Shown: one piece after another, positions 1-10,949 of the stretch
Position numbering within the stretch: position 1 is the first letter of the stretch
Layout: each line of letters opens with the position of its first letter
Source: Tubulanus polymorphus
Taxonomy: Eukaryota > Nemertea > Palaeonemertea > Tubulaniformes > Tubulanidae
Length of the DNA: 64,000 bases
Reading direction: 5' to 3'
NCBI RefSeq assembly: GCF_964204645.1
Contig: NC_134030.1
Coordinates: 21,581,210-21,645,209, forward strand
Translations under genes and position numbers: made by a program
Notes under the pieces: generated by a model
The model's database searches: none
What the model was told of the DNA's origin: nothing
Seen by the model: only the letters and a program-made list of their open reading frames with translations

Positions 1-818
1 CAATCAGATATTCTATACACCTGAACGAATAGTTGTGATTTAAATGACAAACGGCGTTTTTTTGAGTAAATAATGGCTTTGTTAGTTTTAGTATAAAATG
101 ATGAAGGTGGATGCCCGGTTTGTTCTGGTATAACAGCTATTGGTTCACTGGTGTTCCATCCGTCGTAAATTTGAACAGTTGCCGCTGATTCAGCGCCAGG
201 AGATAATCTGAGGACTATCTGTGTAAATGTCAAATTCATAGCAAAACCATCCGGGATCCCGATCCATTCCAAATAAAATTGACAACGATCCAAATATATT
301 GCGAATTTGTATCCTGTTGACGACGTTTGTAATTTGTTTAATATGGAATTGTATTCTCTGCAGTTGTGAGTGAATTTCAAATTGCTTCGTTCAAAACGAT
401 ATATGATATAAACCCGACTACCCCGCGCACCATCGACGTTACTTCTAAACATCAACGAGACCGAATCGTTACGACGCATTTCATGTTTTCCTTCACCGCA
501 GAATCTGTTATCGGACTCACCGACGAGAAGGTAGTTATCACTACAGAATATCGACGGCTCGATGTCGTAGTATAGTTTGATGTTGAAAGTTCCCGGTAAA
601 GAGCTGTTGACGAACCAACGACATTCAACACCGCGCGTTAACGACGAGTAATTCGGTGAAACGATGTAACCGGACGTAGAATCGACGGGGTACCAAGTGT
701 TGTTACAAGTCGAACTGACCGTCACAGAGTCAGACAGATCAGCGTGTGCGATGTTAACTTGCCAGACGATCAGCGACGCTATAAACAGCGCTCTCAGTCG
801 ATCCATACCGAACAGCAT
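1..818 (-). CDS. Secreted CUB-domain protein, N-terminal part (runs off the left edge)
   Basis: An open frame runs on the minus strand from an ATG at 818-816 to base 1 without a stop (272 codons); an in-frame TGA lies upstream of the ATG. Residues 1-26 form a signal peptide with a hydrophobic core (ALFIASLIVW) and a likely cut after AHA. Residues ~38-143 read as a CUB domain: an early Cys, the SPNYSS turn, CRW, CSDNYLLV, RFCGEG and a final aromatic strand. Residues ~150-272 look like a second, more diverged CUB (LEWIGIPDG, VQIYDG, FYT). CUB domains are extracellular beta-sandwich modules of proteases, receptors and matrix proteins. Several N-glycosylation sequons (NNT, NYS, NSS, NDS, NLT, NTS) fit secretion. 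The rest of the protein lies outside the window, so the family cannot be named. No intron is seen in this part. Confidence 0.8.
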   Translation of the reverse strand, partial: MLFGMDRLRALFIASLIVWQVNIAHADLSDSVTVSSTCNNTWYPVDSTSGYIVSPNYSSLTRGVECRWFVNSSLPGTFNIKLYYDIEPSIFCSDNYLLVGESDNRFCGEGKHEMRRNDSVSLMFRSNVDGARGSRVYIIYRFERSNLKFTHNCREYNSILNKLQTSSTGYKFAIYLDRCQFYLEWIGIPDGFAMNLTFTQIVLRLSPGAESAATVQIYDGWNTSEPIAVIPEQTGHPPSSFYTKTNKAIIYSKKRRLSFKSQLFVQVYRISD

Positions 819-1670
819 CAACACGACAGAATGAATCGAATCTTTCAAATTGACGTTCAGATTTCTTCACGTCGAATAGCCGGCGGAAACAGATTACAGT
901 TCGTCCAATCAGAAAATTCGCTGAGAATTCTTTGAAATAGATATTTTTCGTCGCTGCTGCAATTATTTTGAAACCGATTCCAGTTTTGCATATTTGAATT
1001 TTTGCAGATCAGTTTCTCAATTAGTGACAAATATATATTTCTAAATTTCATGTTACTTGCTAGCAGTGAAAGATCAAAGGCGTCAATTTATTCAACTAAA
1101 CTGTTTAAGTTGGAATTCAGTCCAAGAAACATTTACTAGAACTACATTGATGATGCGTAATCGATTTTCTGTAGTTCAGACTTTTGAGCTAAAGTGTTGA
1201 GATTCAAAGTCAAAATGGATGTATTTTCAGCAATATTTGAGTTTCGGGACAAATCCTAACAAACTGACAGATTTGGTCTGGTATTTCCACTTGGGGTCTT
1301 GCTAATGCAGGCGTGTGCGACAATAAAAATAAATTCTGATGTTGGTGAAGAAGAATCCATTTTGCAGCCCAGTCATTTTTACGTACCACCGGATTTTGGA
1401 ATAAGCTTGGGATTATAGGGATTGGAATAATGGACCAAACAAATTTAGGCAGTTCAGATTTTTAGTGCCATTAGTCTTTTTGAAAAAAAAACTACAGTGG
1501 AACCTCCTTGCAATTTTATTTAGTCAGCCCAGAACTTTGAGTTATTTCGATTCTAAGTCAAAATTGATATATTTTCAATAATATTTGAGTTTTGGGTAAA
1601 TTGAAAAAAGACCCGATAAATAGGCAGTTCAAATTTGAGTTGCATGATCATTTTTGCCGTGGGGAAAATA
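819..1670. other. Intergenic region upstream of the CUB gene
   Basis: This stretch should hold the promoter and 5'UTR of the minus-strand CUB gene. I see no clear TATA box or coding exon. Around 1195-1260 and 1540-1600 the phrases on either side of 'ttttcagcaatatttgagttt' recur in diverged form, so part of it is an old local duplication. Confidence 0.4.
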
Positions 1671-2218
1671 CAGCGGAACCTCGTTACAACGAACTTCAGG
1701 AGACCAGAAAATCTGTGCGTTATAACCGATAGTTCTATATACAGCGGAACCTCGTTACAACGAATTTCAGGAGACCATAAAATCTGTTCGCTATAACCGA
1801 TAGTTCTATATACAACGGAACCTCGTTACAACGAACTTCAGGAGACCAGAAAATCGTTATAACCGATAGTTCTATATACAGCGGAACCTCGTTACAACGA
1901 ACATCACGGGACCAGAAAATCTGTTCCTTATAACCGATAGTTCTTTAAACAGCGGAACCTCGTTACAACGAACTTCACGGGACCAGAAAATCTGTTCATT
2001 ATAACCGATAGTTCTATATACAGCGGAACCTCGTTACAACGAACTTCAGGAGACCAGAAAATCGTTATAACCGATAGTTCTATATACAGCGGAACCTCGT
2101 TACAACGAACTTCAGGAGACCAGAAAATCGTTATAACCGATAGTTCTATATACAGCGGTACCTCGTTACAACGAACTTCAGGAGACCAGAAAATCTGTTC
2201 GTTATAACCGATAGTTCT
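1671..2218. repeat. Minisatellite, eight copies of 66-71 bp
   Basis: Eight head-to-tail copies start at about 1671, 1742, 1813, 1879, 1950, 2021, 2087 and 2153. Each begins with 'cagcggaacctcgttacaac' and ends with 'ttataaccgatagttctata'. Three copies lack a 5-6 base 'ctgttc' segment. The start phrase and its partner 'gttataacc' form imperfect inverted ends inside every monomer. The phrase resembles, from memory, the terminal repeats of pogo-type DNA transposons, so the array may have grown from a short foldback element; that link is inference. Confidence 0.85.
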
Positions 2219-2339
2219 TTGTTCTTCGTTGTATTCGGTGTGAAATTAAATAAATTTTCTTACGATGAAATTCTGATTTTGTTAAAATCCTTTAAATCAA
2301 GTTCTTTATATCCAAGTATAAATCCAAAAATCAGTCCGT

Positions 2340-2720
2340 CGTGGACTAGGATCGGTTTTAACTTAAACCCCGGGCTCCAGTTGCACAAGTCATCTTTAAA
2401 CTCATCTTTAATCCCGAGACTGGTTGTAAGATTTCTTGAAGATTTCTTGGTCTAGAATTTAAGCAACTTATGACTGTACACAACTGACTTCTGAGGTCAG
2501 TTCATGGCTTAGATTTAAGCTCAGACTAAAACCCTCTTAGTTGTATAGTCGACTGTGACTGTCGTGACTGTGGCGACTGGCCCTGAATTACTCGCTATGA
2601 GCCAATTGAGTTAACAAAAGGGCCAACAATAAAACCAGCCTAGGTTTATAGTTAGCTCCAGTTCGAACGAACCTTTGAGCAACTGAGCCCGGTTTTAAGT
2701 CGGCTCCAAAGTTTCTGTGC
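2340..2720. repeat. Dispersed 'ttaagaccagtc' repeat family, diverged copy
   Basis: The stretch opens with 'ccccgggctccagttgcaca' and contains 'gcttagatttaagctcagac' and 'ttagttgtatagtcgac', ending near 'gactggccctgaa'. Related sequence occurs at 7838-7985, 20095-20310, 24370-24490, 25910-26050, 32530-33010 and in every unit of the 33-56 kb array. The better copies have inverted ends of the type 'ggggctggttgcatagtcac', as expected of a MITE family. No coding capacity is seen. Confidence 0.5.
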
Positions 2721-4616
2721 AACACGTCAGTTACTGGGCGTTGGTTTTGTAGTCAAATGAAAAATATCTAGAAACTTTGAATTACTATGATATTAGATAT
2801 ATGCAGGTAGATATGTATTTTGAAACGAGGAATGATGATTCAGAGGAATCGATCGGGTTTTAGATATCAGGATAGATGAGATGGTGGTTGTTTGAAGTTC
2901 TCTCTAATTAACTTCGAAGCCTTCGGGGCTATATACGCATCGGAACGAGCAACTATCGAGCGGCGAAGTTGAACATATAATTTACAAGCCGAGCAAATGA
3001 CAAGAAGTTGAAAAGTTCATAGATCTTCAATACACGCATTTCGTATATCAACTACTGGTTTTGAAACTTACAGTACAAACCGTATCCTAGGTTACAGCTT
3101 CATTCTGGGATTCTCCGTTTGTCAAATGCGCAAAATGTTTTCAAAGTTTTCCGTCCGAAATACAATTTCGCTCCCGGATTCGCCATTGAAAATATTGATG
3201 TAAAAATCGGAAGCTTTTACAGAATTGCAGAAAGTTACGAACTGGGGTTACATGAATTAACAAATAAGATAGAAAGAAAAAGAATAAACGATCAAGAAAA
3301 CAATCTAAACAGTTTATTGGCGCTTTGAAAAAATAACATTGCTTATGTTGACGACAATAAATAATATAATATCGATTATACAATATTAAGGATCATAAAG
3401 TTTTTTTGGATATGAATATATCGATAGTTGAATTGAATTGACCGGCAACCAGTCTAGTTCCGATTTATTGATGACGTAATGCATACATTTTCGAAAAAGA
3501 TTTTTAAAAATTTATCAAAAATGAAATAAGAGTTAGGAAATATATTTCTAACGGTTTTAACGCGGTAAAAAAAAACAAAACCATACATTAATTGTAGATC
3601 TCCCGTCAGTACGTAGACGGGTTGCACTTCAGTTTTGGTTTTTTAATTCGTCATTATTGAATTACACGATTATTGATGAACAAGAAGATAAAAAGAAAAG
3701 AATGAACATAGAATTTCACACTGAGCTACAAAGGGAAAGAACTATTTACAGGTAGTCGGAATACATCATAAATGTTTATGTTGTATAAAGGTTGCATCAT
3801 TCCATTTCATTCATAATCACTGCCCTCATTTTAGTTCCAGGTGTTACCAACCGCACAGGGTTACAGTCATTTTTTTACCCGGAGTGGCAACCTATCAATG
3901 AATTATTATATGATATACATTTTGTTTGTACATAACTGTTAATTATTCTATATTAATGAAATAAACATTACATTACATCGCATTAGGCGGATCCGTGTTC
4001 CGAAAGTTCTCTGACATTGATATTAAATGATATTAATGACTAAACTAACCACAAAATTCAAATATTTATCGATTGCTGTTTCGGCGTCTGCCTGAAAGTA
4101 CTGTTATAGGTACGTACTCTTCTTATGAATGAAATCATTTTCTCTCAAACGCAAATAAGTTATATCTCTGTAAAACACTGCGCTTAACTCCATTCTGCTC
4201 AAATTTCTGGATGCGCCCCGTGTATATTACAAAGAAAGAAAGAAAGATATCAATTCTCTGCGTTGAAGTTCTCTTTCATAGTACGTAGAAGTTTGCGCCA
4301 AATTTCCCTTTTAGATGCCATTTGTCCCGTCTTAAATTTTCGATTTAAATGAAGCCCACTTATTAAGCTTGTCGTTTATTTATTTGTGAGTTTTGTGTGT
4401 TTCTAATTCATTTTTGGATTTGTGAGTCTCTGTTTTGGAAAGACGACCTTGCAAATGTACATGCATTGAGACAACTCAAAGAAATAGCCTGGCGAAATTT
4501 TGAATGAAGCCATTTCGAAAGCCGGTAGGTACCCTTTAGAAAAGAATCTCCAAGCGACCTCCTCACCAATGTTATTGCCTGATAAAATGTGGAAAATTGT
4601 GTATATTTGAATGAAT
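2721..4616. other. Non-coding interval with fragments of dispersed repeats
   Basis: No convincing exon is visible. About 3300-3560 matches 19330-19575, and in part 26255-26310. Shared landmarks are a 'gtttattgg' start, 'aataacat' and 'gacaataaat', then 'ttgaattgaattgaccggca' and 'ttgatgacg'. About 3830-3985 ends in 'aatgaaataaacattacatt', like the 3' tail of a LINE. A GAAA-rich run lies at 4230-4247. Confidence 0.4.
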
Positions 4617-5140
4617 TGAAAATGAACTACAAACACCAGACATTAGACATTTTATCAGCACACTTTCAAAAACTGATCGTCCACACTTCACATGTGTTCA
4701 GTGCTTCACCTGAGACATTTTTAATTGAAAATGAACTACAAACACCAGACATTAGACATTTTATCAGCACACTTTCAAAAACTGATCGTCCACACTTCAC
4801 ATGTGTCCAGTGCTTCACCTGAGACATTTTTAATTGAAAATGAACTACAAACACCAGACATTAGACATTTTATCAGCACACTTTCAAAAACTGATCATCC
4901 ACACTTCACATGTGTCCAGTGCTTCACCTGAGACATTTTTAATTGAAAATGAACTACAAACACCAGACATTAGACATTTTATCAGCACACTTTCAAAAAC
5001 TGATCGTCCACACTTCACATGTGTTCAGTGCTTCACCTGAGACATTTCTAATTGAAAATGAACTACAAACACCAGACATTAGACATTTTATCAGCACACT
5101 TTCAAAAACTGATCGTCCACACTTCACATATGGTCAGTGC
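4617..5140 (+). repeat. 109-bp satellite, about 4.8 copies
   Basis: Monomers of exactly 109 bp start with 'aatgaactacaaacaccaga' and contain 'ttatcagcacactttcaaaa', 'cttcacatgtgttcagtgct' and 'tcacctgagacatttttaat'. The copies are more than 95% alike by eye. Each monomer is open in at least one frame, but the frame shifts by one base per copy (109 = 3x36+1), so the open frames are incidental. The same satellite is at 10950-11335 (reverse orientation) and 30975-31400 (same orientation). Confidence 0.9.
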
Positions 5141-5499
5141 TTCTGCCAGAAATTACTTTAATCAATGCGCATTTTTTATCGATGCATTTTCCATTTAAAT
5201 ACATATATAGAAAATTAATCATGCTTGGAAAACACTGCGCTCACATTTCTGGATCCATCCCTGGTTACTATTTCATATACAATTTGAATTATCAATTTGT
5301 TAAAAACCACCGCCACAAATCTATCAATTTTATGATTTACATATCTCGAGAATTAATAAATACCGTATCTTAACCGATGATAATGAATGCTATAATCGAT
5401 ATAGGTTTAGTTAAGGGACAACATATGATTATCGTGGTATTTACAAACTTTGAATTTTGAATTTTTTGAATTGTGTTTTTTTCTATTTGATTTTATTTG

Positions 5500-5965
5500 T
5501 CTTGAGTAAATCATTTAATGTGTTCGACCGTCACTAGAGGCGTTGCACGTGACGCCATAGAGCTTCACTTCATTTATGACTGCACTTTGCTAAGCGATCT
5601 GCGTGATAATTCCATCCATTTAAGTATGTCCAGGAACTTAGAAACATTAAGGAATCCTACCCCACAAATAGCTAAATTTATCCAGTTAGGTTTAAGTTTA
5701 TACAAATCCCTCCAGTGAATTATGTATATACGTGTGATATATCTTGCTGTATATAATTCAATCTCTGTACTTGCTTTGTCTGTAAATAGTTTTACTGAAA
5801 ATTAGATTTTAAATTTTGTTAATTCCTATTTTGTTTTGTCTGTATGTATATATGTATATAATTCCGTTCATGTTTTGTAAATCTTTATATTTCATATTTT
5901 GTATTCAATCTTGCCTCCACGTACCATCCTTATGGTTGGAGTGAAATAAATATCTTATCTTATAT
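5500..5965 (+). mobile_element. 3' remnant of a non-LTR (LINE) retrotransposon
   Basis: The reading frame at 5518-5718 gives ELHFIYDCTLLSDLRDNSI followed by PQIAKFIQLGLSLYKSL. This resembles the C-terminal zinc-knuckle tail of LINE reverse transcriptases, in which a His-Phe-x-x-x-Cys...L..LR pattern is followed by an A-K-F/Y-I helix. An AT-rich 3'UTR follows, ending in 'ggagtgaaataaatatctta' and an imperfect 'atctta' run, as LINE tails do. The RT core is missing, so this is a dead 5'-truncated copy. The call rests on remembered family features. Confidence 0.45.
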
Positions 5966-6111
5966 TATCTAGTTCAGTTGCCCGTGTCATTCATTGGAGG
6001 AATAATTATGGGCGACGTAATTAGTACGTATTTCATGATTCTAAGCTGACTTTAAGTTAAAAATTGGATTGCAGAGTAGTGTAATTTTAATGCCGTCTAT
6101 ATTTTATGACG

Positions 6112-7128
6112 TCACCTTCCTGTGAATTCGTACGGCTTAAAAATGCCGCCAATTGCAGCAGACGATTGTTTCCGTTCTACGTCGCCAGGAGGCAGCACAC
6201 TCGGTGATCTGTTCATGGCAGCCATCATGCATAGATTATGCAAATCCCTCGCCGCGCTGGCCGTCTGTGAATCGAGTAGTAATCTACGCGTGTCGATGTA
6301 GTTCGCCGGTAAGACTGGTCGTTGATTGGCTAAAAGGAATTGTTGACGCAAGTCGTTGTTGTTGGCCAACGCCACTCGTCGAAGGCCTAAACTGGCGTAA
6401 TATTCGAACAGCCCGTGGGTTGGCGCCCTTGATTCGAAATAGTTCGAGTAGATATTCGGCGGACCAATCAGCGAGTCGCACGGCCACGTCAGAGCCAATC
6501 GCTGTCGTTTGTCTTTCATTCTTCGATTTTGAAACCAGACCTTAAAAAAAATTAAACAACTCATTAGAAAAATTCAATGTCATCATTCTCAATTTTTTCC
6601 GATGTAAAAAACATCAAAACTCATGAACTATTTGGCTCATCAGGTTCGAATCCCTAAATGCACGAAGTTCAATCACAACTGGTTAGCTCTCTAAGTAGAT
6701 TCCAATCTCATGCTTTCAGATTCGAATCCCATAAAGAATCAAGTTTTATGTCATCGGATTAGAATCCCTAGATAACTGTATGCTACCAGGTTCGAATTCA
6801 TTGAAATGTACGAAGTCATATCCAGGAATTGTGTAATGCCGTCGGGTTCGAATCTTAGATAGTTGGAGTTACACCGGGTTCGAATCCCAAAATAAATCCA
6901 GTTCGATATCATCCCTAAAAGAAAAGGTTTATCATACCTTTATAGTCGACTCGGGCAGGTTCATATCAGCTGCTAACTCGTGTCGTCTCGGTCGAGATAT
7001 GTAATTCTCGCGACTGAATTCTTTCTCTAAACGATTCAACTGATCACGTGTGAACGCCGTTCTGTATCGTCTACTCGGACCGTCAATAGGGGGCGTCGTT
7101 GTGCTGCTCATTATACTAATCAACGGTT
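6112..7128 (-). CDS. Evx: Even-skipped-class homeobox transcription factor (Evx), two 3' exons
   Basis: Exon at 7128-6938 (acceptor TAG, donor GTATGA) joins in phase 0 to the exon at 6540-6112 (acceptor TTTAAG, stop TGA). The joined frame encodes a 60-residue homeodomain starting [19 protein letters not shown] and ending [15 protein letters not shown], with Gln50 in helix 3. The residues [18 protein letters not shown] and the following ALTWP are diagnostic of Even-skipped/Evx. The intron splits the homeodomain between Lys46 and Val47, the position typical of Evx genes. The 142-residue terminal exon ends with [12 protein letters not shown]. Evx proteins are nuclear, bind AT-rich DNA and pattern posterior tissue and neurons. 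The open frame continues to the acceptor at 7129 in phase 1, so an upstream exon is needed; see 9492-9669. An internal ATG at 7111-7109 is an alternative start. Confidence 0.93.
6541..6937 (-). other. Evx homeodomain intron with repeated T-loop-like motifs
   Basis: This 397-bp intron has canonical GTATGA...TTTAAG ends on the minus strand. On the plus strand it carries about six imperfect copies of 'ggttcgaatccc' near 6644, 6718, 6757, 6790, 6847 and 6879, in a loose tandem repeat of 40-75 bp that also includes 'gaagttcaatc' and 'aaataaatcc'. The motif equals the B-box/T-loop of tRNA genes, but no A-box or cloverleaf is present. Confidence 0.6.
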
Positions 7129-7837
7129 CTATAAAATAATATGATATCCCATTTTCAGATTTGACAAAAACTCAAATCGAAAAAAACTACGAAAATGGCC
7201 CTTTCACCCGCTCACTCAGCTCTGATTAACAACATCACGCCTTTGAGGTGTTAAAATTTGAACGAGTCTTTTGCCGTGTACGCCATCTAGAGGGAAAGCC
7301 GACGCGCAGGGTCTCCATTCAGACACGTGCCTTGGAAAACATTTCACAAATTACTAAATTACTGCTTTTCAAAAAATTTATTGCGTCATTGCGCGCAAAG
7401 GCAGACGATTATTACGTAATGAATAATTGATCACGTGTTCTACGACCGTTATTTCGAATCAAATATTCAGCGCCGAACGATCCCCGAGGGAGTCCGGAAA
7501 CCGTGTTTTCCCGAAAGGTTCAAATTATCTGATTATCTTCGAGCTAATTAGCGCCGGGAAACGAGAATGATGACGAAACGTGACTTTTCGACGGTTGTAA
7601 CAATCATTCATATCCAGGTTCACCGTCTAAAGGCAATCAATTATACACTGATCGATTTCAGGTGAAATTTGCTCGACGATATTTCATGATATGACGTTGA
7701 CAATTGCTCGAACGAAATCAGAACCAAAATGTCAAATACGTAAAATCATAGCCACAGAAAGAAAACAAAAGGTCTCGAGTCGTTGCTTTCAAAGAGGGGT
7801 AAAATTGTCAGACGACCAAATGGTCATGACTGAATAT

Positions 7838-7985
7838 CCAGGGGCTGGTTGCATAGTCACGGCTTTGACTTGAGACCAGTCAAAGACCAACTTAGTTCTA
7901 TAGCCAACCTAGTAAAGTCCTAAGACCAGTCTTAAGATTTAACACAACCTTTGGACATAAGTCACTGTGCAACTAAGCCCAGGGG
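7838..7985. mobile_element. Short foldback/MITE of the 'ttaagaccagtc' family
   Basis: The ends are inverted: 'caggggctggttgcatagtc' on the left and 'gtgcaactaagcccagggg' on the right. The interior holds 'gacttgagaccagtcaaaga' and 'cctaagaccagtcttaagat'. Its length of ~150 bp, lack of coding capacity and many diverged relatives in this window fit a MITE. Confidence 0.6.
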
Positions 7986-8338
7986 CTAAAATGCCAGAAG
8001 ATGGATGGAGTTCACCAACCCAAGACGATAAGTCTTCCTGATATTAGAATTATTTTCAGAGGCTCCTGAATTGGAATTTTCTTCGTGAAAAGCTTGCTGT
8101 ATGCTACCTCCACATGAATAGAAACCCGAGATCTTCACATGATGAAATAATTTTAGCCATATCATCAGTTCAGGCTGCATGAATTCGGAATTCAGTACAT
8201 TTAGTCCGACGACATCTCTTCGTTAATCAAGTTGCCATCCAATTTGCCTTATTCCTTCAAATTGGGACAGTCAGTATTCTTTTATGGGAGGCAACGAAGT
8301 GGAGGCCTTAAACATGAAACTCATCCCCTTTCAGTGAA

Positions 8339-8540
8339 AACCCAACGCACACGGCACCGAAAAAACGTTTTTTTCCTCGTGAAAAAAAACGTTTTCGATG
8401 TTTTTTGTCATGCCGTGTGCGGGGGAGGCGAAACAAAAAACGCCGAACTGAAAAACGTTTTTCAGGAGCAAAAACCGTTTTCTGAAAAACGTGTTTTCTG
8501 TTTCGGCGAAACAAATGTTTTGCCGTCTGCGTTGGGCTTA
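8339..8540. mobile_element. ~200-bp MITE with 'gcccaacgcagacggca' ends, copy 1
   Basis: The left end 'cccaacgcacacggca' (8341-8356) is inverted in the right end 'tgccgtctgcgttgggctta' (8521-8540). The interior consists of sub-palindromes built on 'aaaacgttttt' and 'ggcgaaacaaa'. A second copy at 56751-56950 is ~90% alike by eye. No coding frame is credible: the open frames on both strands follow from its palindromic structure. Confidence 0.85.
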
Positions 8541-9491
8541 AGTAGTCGCACATTTCGTCTACGATAATGAAATCATTTCGAGGAAGGAAATCGGATAATA
8601 CAAATATTCAGTGGTTCCAGAACATTAAAAGAAATACTGTATTTCGTCGGACTCGATAATGATATGGGACTTGTTTTATTCACTACCACAGTGGTTCAAA
8701 GTAACATCCAAACACCCGGTTTCTATGAATGCCGTTTTTAGACTGCCCAGTTTCACTGGTCGTTTTGATACCAAATTGAGAATTTGTATTCAAAGGATTA
8801 AACAGAAATATCCTTAAAAAAAGATCGATTTCAGACCGAAAATAAATATACATCAGATCAAAGCAATCGTGGTCTAGTTCCGTAAGCGATTCTCTTTAAG
8901 AGGGTTCTAACTGCGTTATTCAAAACATCGGGAAAAATATCTTATCTAACAAATAGCCTTATCATTAATCTTACTAAATTCCGTACTTTCAATCGCAAGT
9001 TCCCAATAGAAACTGGTCGATGGACTAGTTTAGAGCGGGCTGAAAGATGTCAATTGTCTAATAATGGGATAAGGGATAAATTTGACTATCTTTTCAGTGA
9101 ACATATTTAAATGCAAACAAGGAATTGCACCTGGACAGGAGATTTTATACGAACACCGACCTTTTCAAATACAAATTATTATTGCGCAAACTGAAGATCG
9201 AACCGAACTTCGTAAACCGTCTATTTTTGTTGGTGAGATTATGGGAATATTTCGACATGATATAAACGCGTATAATGAATTAATAATAATAATAATAATA
9301 TGTGTCTTATATAGCGCTAAATCCAGCCAGGCTGCTCAGAGCGCTTTACATTCGTGTTAGGTCACTCGAATTGTCTTTTGTATTAAGACCAAGAGTTTGT
9401 CGAATAAATATGCGAATAATATGCGAAATTTCAAAAATCTTATTTCAAATATCAAAATGTTTTATCTGAAAGATATCAATTTCAAAATTAC
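8541..9491. other. Non-coding interval between Evx exons, with a common dispersed repeat
   Basis: If the candidate exon at 9492-9669 is right, this lies in Evx intron 1. At 9275-9362 an (AAT)n run is followed by 'tgtcttatatagcgctaaat' and 'ctcagagcgctttacattcg', a dispersed motif I recall from several marine invertebrate genomes. Nothing else is recognised. Confidence 0.4.
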
Positions 9492-9669
9492 GCAATTTGT
9501 CACCTTTGTTGTCGGATGTTTCCGCATGTCGTTCCGGCGTCTTTTCGTCGAATTGCTTGACGACGGCTGCCATGGTTTCAGACGCGTCTGCTTCCAATAT
9601 CGATTTTACGACGAATAGTTCTTTCCTTTGCGGAGATCGTGTTCTATCTGAACGAGAGTTTCTCAAAGT
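9492..9669 (-). CDS. Possible upstream Evx coding exon
   Basis: A 178-nt open segment on the minus strand lies between a possible TAG acceptor (9672-9670) and a donor GTAATT (9491-9486). It encodes TLRNSRSDRTRSPQRKELF, then VVKSILEADASETMAAVVKQ, then FDEKTPERHAETSDNKGDKL. It ends in phase 1, exactly what the Evx homeobox exon at 7128 needs, and lies on the same strand 2.4 kb upstream. The charged composition and the short hydrophobic FVVKSIL motif resemble N-terminal regions of homeobox proteins in general. I cannot match it to known Evx N-termini. The acceptor tract is weak, and an in-frame TAG precedes it, so a further 5' exon would have to supply the start. It could be a chance open frame. 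Confidence 0.3.
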
Positions 9670-10034
9670 CTACCAATGATAGCATAAAATTTGTATATAT
9701 CTTGCCATAAAATGTGTGTCCCGTTTCGTTTCAAAATCAGAGTGCAACCATTTGGGCGATCGCTTCATTCAGCTTTTTTTGCGAACAGCATTGTCATTTT
9801 ACTTCGCAACACATCCTCGGAATCTTAGAATACAATCGAAGAAAAACCACATTTGCCCTTGAAATAAATCCTCGTTTCAGAGAACTGTAGAAAATCTATA
9901 GCGTAAATACTCCAGTTCGGTTCACTTCCTGTCCAGTGTGGAATTAGTCAAACTCATTCAAGTCAGTACAACTGCCGGGTTTCATGTGTGACTGGCTACA
10001 ATTTTATGGAACCAACGGTTATGAAAAGAAACTA

Positions 10035-10150
10035 AGAAAGTACCCGTTTAGACTCAACTTCAAAAACTAAGAGAATAGTGACGTTTAGACTCAATTCTTT
10101 GAGACATTTTCAAAAACTAAGAGAGTAGTGACGTTTAGACTCAATTCTGC
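10035..10150 (-). repeat. Two copies of the 50-bp minisatellite, reverse orientation
   Basis: Two and a bit copies of 'tagtgacgtttagactcaat' plus 'tcaaaaactaagag' are the reverse complement of the 50-bp repeat that fills the 33-56 kb array. The flank to 10320 ('gcaggtcccccttccaaact') also matches, in reverse, the sequence after the array repeats ('cacccttccaaatttgg'). This is a dispersed copy of the same parent element, and may be the unexpanded state. Confidence 0.75.
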
Positions 10151-10949
10151 GGGCCATCTTCTTTTTTTCGATTTAGTTACTGACAAAGGCTAATAGCATT
10201 GAGTCACTACTCATTTAGATTTTGAAAATGGCCCATAGCTGAATAAAGACTCAAAAGGTCACTGTTCCAAATTTGCAGGCTCATCGCAGGTCCCCCTTCC
10301 AAACTTGTTGTCCCGGCACAAAGTATCAAGTCTTAACATCACTTTTATTCTCTTAGTATTTCTTCATACCGACGACTGTGGGTTACTTTTTCATTCAGAA
10401 TCTGTATCCGAAAGAACATCACTATATTCCGTAGAGGTCCCGCGTGTGAATTGCAAGGCCGACGAATAGTACTGCGGCGCGTGCTAGTGAATTTCAAACT
10501 CATGATAATAACAATGAGGCTTTTATAGAATTCTAAATGACTCGGTCTATTTTTTATCGACAACGCACCCTCCTGCCGCTAGACGCTATTAACGCTTATG
10601 ACCGCAGATCAGCAGACGCCAGGTCCTCTGGGTCGAATAAAAACGTCGGCGTCACGTGTTCATGGCGGCGGCGGCGACGGCGTGTGACGCAACAATCACG
10701 ATCCGTTACATCGCACTATAATCGGGATAATTAGAACGCCATTAGTAAATTGAAATATCACAACGATTTTTTTTTCGCTTGTTTTTTTTTTCAATTCGAA
10801 ATATGTTTGAATTGTGTGAAGCTAATTTCAAAATAATCCGTAATGATTTGAGTTGTTATTGATAGTGGCGTCATCTGCGACCTGATCGTACCAGCCTGAG
10901 GGAGAGACAGTCGTGAGCACGTGACGTGAAGTGAGTTTTCAAAAATTGT
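10151..10949. other. Interval without recognised gene
   Basis: It contains the flank of the 50-bp repeat element (to ~10320), a short GC-rich run 'ggcggcggcggcgacggcgt' near 10662, and homopolymer T tracts near 10770-10790. No splice-bounded open frame with a recognisable product is seen. Confidence 0.35.

Noticed and set aside
4589-5161. Chain of 68-78 residue frames with repeated [17 protein letters not shown]
   Set aside because: They come from the 109-bp satellite and change frame at each monomer.
6153-6545. 130-residue plus-strand frame
   Set aside because: It is the antisense shadow of the Evx terminal exon.
8232-8567. 111-residue frame over the MITE at 8339-8540
   Set aside because: Most of it is the element's own palindromic sequence, and the same frame recurs in the second MITE copy.
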